Shown piece after piece: positions 14,454 to 17,672 of a stretch of DNA of 17,672 nucleotides. The notes below the pieces were generated by a model. The model saw only the letters and a list, made by a program, of their open reading frames with translations. It ran no database searches and was not told the DNA's origin. The stretch lies in NCBI GenBank assembly GCA_934087515.1, contig CAKOIY010000013.1:1-17672 (forward strand), read 5' to 3'. Made by a program: the position numbers and the translations under genes. This DNA comes from an uncultured Bacilli bacterium (GTDB lineage Bacteria > Bacillota_I > Bacilli_A > RF39 > UBA660). Every line of letters starts with the position of its first letter. Positions within the stretch are counted from its first letter, which is position 1.

Positions 14454-15631
14454 AAAAAATAATAATAACTATAATGCTCCTAATAACCATATTCCTAATA
14501 TATAACACCAAAATAGTCAAAGAAATACCAAATACAAATACCAAAACACAAAAAGAAAAAACCGAAGACAAAGGAGTATTTATCTCCTACATAGATTATG
14601 CTGATTTAAATGGAAAAACAAAAGAAGAACAACAAAAACAAATAACTAAAATGATTAATAACATAAGCTACTTCGGACTAAATAAAATAATTCTTCAAGT
14701 AAGCCCCTTTAGTGATGCAATATATCCATCAAAAATATACGAATCATCACACACAGTAGTACAAAACGAAGGAGATCCCCTAAAACTAGATATACTAAAA
14801 TATTTTATAACCAAAGCAAAAGACAAAAATATTGATATCTACGCCTGGCTTAATCCCTATAGAATAAGAAATACAAACAATATCAAAACAATCTCAAAAA
14901 ACACGTACTATTATAAATGGTTAAACACAGATAATATAGAAATAACAAATCAAGGAATATACCTAAATCCAGCATCAAAAGAAGTCTTAACATATATAGA
15001 AAAAGGGCTCCAAGAACTATGCCAAAACTATGACATAAAAGGAGTACTATATGATGATTACTATTACCCAAACGATACCATAGATCTAAATACATATAAG
15101 CAAACAAATATGGAAACAAACTTAAAAACATACAGAATAAACAACATAAACAAACTAATAGAAACAAGTTATAACATCATAAAACAAACAAACAACAACA
15201 TAAAATTTGGCTTATCTCCAGCAGGAAACATAGAAAACAATAAAGACAAAGAATATCTAGACATAGAAAACGTTTTAAAAACAGACAAAATAGATTTTAT
15301 AATACCACAACTATATTATGGCTTTGAAAACAGTACCAAACCCTATATAAAAACCCTAAAAGAATGGACTAGTATTAATACCAATAACAAAGACTTTTAT
15401 GTAGCACTAGCACTCTATAAATCAGGAAAAATAGATAACTTCGCTGGACGTGGAGAAAACGAATGGCTAGAACAAACAAACATAATAAAAAAACAAATAA
15501 TAACAGCAAGAAACGAAAAAAACTACAAAGGATTTTACATATATAGATATGAATATTTATTTAACATCTATCACAACAATAGCCTAACCAAAGAAATAAA
15601 AAATATAAAAAATCTAATTGACAAAAACTAA
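14450..15631 (+). CDS. GHL10-type glycosidase-like protein (YngK/DUF187 family)
   Basis: 393 residues with an N-terminal membrane anchor or uncleaved signal (4-19, IIITIMLLITIFLIYN) and a polar linker to ~42. The rest is a GHL10 (TIM-barrel glycosyl-hydrolase-like) domain: QVSPFSDAIYPSK (83-95), DIYAWLNPYRI (129-139), YLNPAS (171-176), GVLYDDYYYP (198-207), FGLSPAGN (253-260), DFIIPQLYYGFEN (282-294) and GFYIYRYEYL (361-370). Family members are extracellular and thought to act on glycans or peptidoglycan-related sugars. Asp202/Asp203 in the YDDY motif are likely active-site residues (inference). It is coupled to spoIVFB by an ATGA overlap with a GGGGTGA ribosome-binding site, so it belongs to the same operon. 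No clear terminator follows. Confidence 0.88.
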   Translation: MKKIIITIMLLITIFLIYNTKIVKEIPNTNTKTQKEKTEDKGVFISYIDYADLNGKTKEEQQKQITKMINNISYFGLNKIILQVSPFSDAIYPSKIYESSHTVVQNEGDPLKLDILKYFITKAKDKNIDIYAWLNPYRIRNTNNIKTISKNTYYYKWLNTDNIEITNQGIYLNPASKEVLTYIEKGLQELCQNYDIKGVLYDDYYYPNDTIDLNTYKQTNMETNLKTYRINNINKLIETSYNIIKQTNNNIKFGLSPAGNIENNKDKEYLDIENVLKTDKIDFIIPQLYYGFENSTKPYIKTLKEWTSINTNNKDFYVALALYKSGKIDNFAGRGENEWLEQTNIIKKQIITARNEKNYKGFYIYRYEYLFNIYHNNSLTKEIKNIKNLIDKN

Positions 15632-15662
15632 CCAAAAAATAAAATAAAAAACCAAGCAATCA

Positions 15663-15692
15663 TTTACACACAATATATTTTTTTGATATACT
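15663..15692 (+). promoter_or_regulatory. Promoter of the cadherin-like repeat protein
   Basis: A -35 TTTACA (15663-15668, 5/6) is followed after 18 bp by an extended -10, TGATATACT (15684-15692). Expected start is near 15699, shortly before the AAGGATG ribosome-binding site. Confidence 0.6.
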
Positions 15693-15717
15693 AATAACAT
15701 AGTAAGGATGTGTTAAA

Positions 15718-17580
15718 ATGAAAAAAAGTGTATTAAATGTAATAGGATTTATACTAGTATTTATAACAGTAATCATGATAACTCCCGTAAAAGCAAACTC
15801 AAAAAGCATAGACATATCATTAGATTGTCCAACCAAAGCAGAACCAAAAGATACCATAACCTGTAATGTGTATGCAAAATTATCCGGCAGTAATTCCGCA
15901 ACTATATCAAGAATAGGAATAACAACAGATAGTCCATTCATATCAAGTAAAACAAAAACAGACATCCAAAAAGGAGACAATATAACAACCGGAAAAATAG
16001 GAACAATATCATTAAAATCATCATCAAACGGAGGAACAGGAAGAATAATGATAGATATTGATGTTTCATTTAAATTAGGATCTATGGCAAATGATGACGA
16101 TCAAGCATATATAAAAGTAGCAAGTTCAATAAATACCCTAAACTCTATAAAAATAGACGGAGCAATCCTTCCAAACTTTAACAAAAACATAACGGCATAT
16201 AGCTACACAACAAGTAAAGAAAAAGTAACAATAACCGCATCAAAAACAAGTTCAAAAGCTACCATAACAGGAACAGGAACAAAAACATTAAAATGCGGAA
16301 ACAATCTAGAAAAAATAAAAGTAACAGCACAAAATAAAAAAACAAAAACTTATCAAATAAATATCAAAAGAAACTGTAGCAACAATGCATACCTAAAAGG
16401 AATAACAATCTCCCAAGGAACACTATCCCCAGAATTTAAAGAAGATGTGTATGATTACAACTTAAAATTAGATAAAACAGTAAATACCCTAACAATAAAA
16501 GGTATCAAAGATAACAATAATCAAAAAATAACCGGAGAAATAGAAAATAAAAAAATAAATTACGGAACAACCAAAGTATCACTAGTAGTAAAAAGTGAAA
16601 CCGGAGCAACAAAAACATACAACATAAATATCACAAAAGAAGACACAAGATCAGATAGTAATACCTTATCATCCTTAACATTAAGTGATGGAAATATAAC
16701 ATTTGATCCTAATCAAACAGACTACGAAACAACCGTGTTATATACAACCCAAAAAATAGATATAACAGCAACACCTGAAAATAAAACATCAAAAGTAGTA
16801 ATAAAAGGAAACGATAACCTAGTAGTAGGAGAAAACATAATAACCATAACAGTAATATCAGAAAAAAATCAAAAAAAAGAATATAAAATCAAAGTAACAA
16901 GATTAAAAGAAGGGGAAACCCTAGGAAACAATGCCAACATCAAAAACATAATCATAAAAAACTACAAACTGCCATTTGAATATGACAAAACAAGTTACAA
17001 ATTAGTACTAAAAAACGAAGATAAACTAGATATAACAGTTATAATGGACGATAGTTCCGCAACATATCAAATAACAGGAAACGAAAATTTAAAAGATGGA
17101 AGCATCATAAAAATAATAACAAAATCAAAAGACGGAACAAGTAAAACCTACACAATAGCAATAACCAAATCAAGTCAAGCAATATACTATGTAATATCAA
17201 TAGTACTAATCATGCTAATAATATCTATACCACTAATAGTATACTTAAGAACTGTAAAACAAAAAAAAGAAAACCTAGACGTAAATGGTTATAGAATAGG
17301 TAAAGAAGACAAAAATGTCTATCCAGAAAGAAAAGTAATAAAAAGCAAAGCCAAACCAAATAAGCAAATAATGCCAAATACAAATCAAAAAATAAATAAC
17401 AAACCACAAGTAAATAAAAAACCAAATATCACACCACAAGAATCACAACAAGAAGAAGACTTTGATGCCGGACTTCAAGACTATATACCAAACGAAAGTA
17501 CTAATAAATGTCCAGCATGTGGTAGAGAATTACTAGGTACCCCAAATGAATGTCCATATTGCAAAACAAAAATAAGATAA
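15718..17580 (+). CDS. Membrane-anchored protein with cadherin-like repeats and cytoplasmic zinc ribbon
   Basis: 620 residues. A Sec signal peptide is at 1-26 (core VLNVIGFILVFITVIMI, then KANS). Residues ~30-135 form a beta-rich, possibly cohesin-like domain with a Cys37/Cys49 pair. Four cadherin-like beta-sandwich repeats (Pfam cadherin-like type) follow: ~140-219, 223-307, 315-396 and 406-484. Each has the L-S-x-L/I ... F-x-x-x-x-x-x-Y motif and a K-T-Y-x-I-x-I/V-T-K/R ending. A transmembrane helix (489-510) separates them from a ~110-residue Lys/Asn/Gln/Pro-rich cytoplasmic tail. The tail ends in a rubredoxin-like zinc ribbon, CPAC (598-601) and CPYC (612-615). The extracellular part looks adhesive or structural. 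The zinc ribbon may sense or bind an internal partner; this is inference. The start at ATG 15718 has AAGGATG upstream. It has its own promoter and terminator. Confidence 0.87.
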   Translation: MKKSVLNVIGFILVFITVIMITPVKANSKSIDISLDCPTKAEPKDTITCNVYAKLSGSNSATISRIGITTDSPFISSKTKTDIQKGDNITTGKIGTISLKSSSNGGTGRIMIDIDVSFKLGSMANDDDQAYIKVASSINTLNSIKIDGAILPNFNKNITAYSYTTSKEKVTITASKTSSKATITGTGTKTLKCGNNLEKIKVTAQNKKTKTYQINIKRNCSNNAYLKGITISQGTLSPEFKEDVYDYNLKLDKTVNTLTIKGIKDNNNQKITGEIENKKINYGTTKVSLVVKSETGATKTYNINITKEDTRSDSNTLSSLTLSDGNITFDPNQTDYETTVLYTTQKIDITATPENKTSKVVIKGNDNLVVGENIITITVISEKNQKKEYKIKVTRLKEGETLGNNANIKNIIIKNYKLPFEYDKTSYKLVLKNEDKLDITVIMDDSSATYQITGNENLKDGSIIKIITKSKDGTSKTYTIAITKSSQAIYYVISIVLIMLIISIPLIVYLRTVKQKKENLDVNGYRIGKEDKNVYPERKVIKSKAKPNKQIMPNTNQKINNKPQVNKKPNITPQESQQEEDFDAGLQDYIPNESTNKCPACGRELLGTPNECPYCKTKIR

Positions 17581-17604
17581 ATTAAAAAATAAAAATAGAA
17601 AAAC

Positions 17605-17628
17605 GCTACTTGAAAAAGTAGCTTTTTT
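17605..17628 (+). terminator. GAAA-tetraloop terminator
   Basis: GCTACTT (17605-17611), a GAAA loop (17612-17615) and AAGTAGC (17616-17622) are followed by six T residues. This is a classic Rho-independent terminator with a stable GNRA tetraloop, ending the cadherin-like repeat gene. Confidence 0.9.
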
Positions 17629-17656
17629 GTTATAGAATAAATATATAGATAATACT

Positions 17657-17672
17657 AAGGAGGACGTAGTAA
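17657..17672 (+). promoter_or_regulatory. Ribosome-binding site of a gene beyond the right edge
   Basis: AAGGAGG (17657-17663) is a near-perfect Shine-Dalgarno with nine bases left before the window ends. A new plus-strand gene should therefore start at or just after 17673. A GATAAT (17648-17653) just upstream could be its -10, though it is very close. Confidence 0.6.

Noticed and set aside
11780..14460. Mycoplasma-type code with TGA as tryptophan
   Set aside because: TGA ends radC, mreC and spoIVFB exactly at overlaps with the next start, and reading through gives short unrelated tails. All Trp residues in conserved motifs are TGG.
1..17672. CRISPR arrays, tRNA or rRNA genes, insertion sequences
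   Set aside because: I saw no spaced identical repeats, cloverleaf-like segments, rRNA motifs or transposase signatures on either strand; intergenic gaps are short and explained by promoters and terminators.

Overview
The window is strongly AT-rich, with heavy use of ATA and AAA codons. It comes from a low-GC, single-membrane Gram-positive bacterium of the Bacillota, most like Bacilli or Erysipelotrichia and related uncultured gut lineages such as RF39; this placement is inference. Shine-Dalgarno sites are strong and often use the extended GGAGGTGAT complement. Lipobox and Sec signals are present. TGA serves as a stop in several tightly overlapping gene pairs (radC/mreC, mreC/mreD, spoIVFB/GHL10), so the standard bacterial code 11 applies, not the mycoplasma code. 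MurE, MreC, MreD and a SpoIVFB-type protease indicate a walled cell.

Layout. (1) 1-2310 (+): the 3' part of a large surface protein (glycine-rich, discoidin-like and LamG-like domains), open at the left edge. It converges on (2) 2335-3904 (-): a Mur ligase of the MurE type, preceded one base away by a small coiled-coil ORF. A bidirectional terminator separates the two. (3) 3992-4639 (+): trmB. (4) 4664-7017 (+): a four-gene envelope operon of a lipoprotein, a long charged low-complexity protein, a DUF948/YtxG-like protein and a YtxH-like protein. (5) 7047-10469: a divergent pair, a large double-HTH regulator (-) and a secreted InlB-repeat protein (+). Their two extended -10 promoters lie symmetrically around a TTACCAA-N15-TTGGTAA dyad. 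The pair is bounded on both sides by terminators with the same 13-bp stem. (6) 10628-15631 (+): a compact operon of a SPOR-like membrane protein, radC, mreC, mreD, a degenerate LytM protein (SpoIVFA-like), an M50 protease (SpoIVFB-like) and a GHL10 glycosidase-like protein. (7) 15718-17580 (+): a membrane-anchored protein with cadherin-like repeats and a cytoplasmic zinc ribbon. A GAAA-tetraloop terminator follows, then the ribosome-binding site of a gene beyond the right edge.

The most informative region is 10628-14453. From memory, B. subtilis has the order spoIIB-maf-radC-mreB-mreC-mreD-minC-minD-spoIVFA-spoIVFB. The window keeps the same order with maf, mreB, minC and minD absent. This links the SPOR protein to SpoIIB and the LytM/M50 pair to the SpoIVFA/SpoIVFB intramembrane proteolysis complex. 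The M50 gene also has clear family homology upstream of its first ATG but no ATG, GTG or TTG in that stretch, which suggests an unusual start codon.
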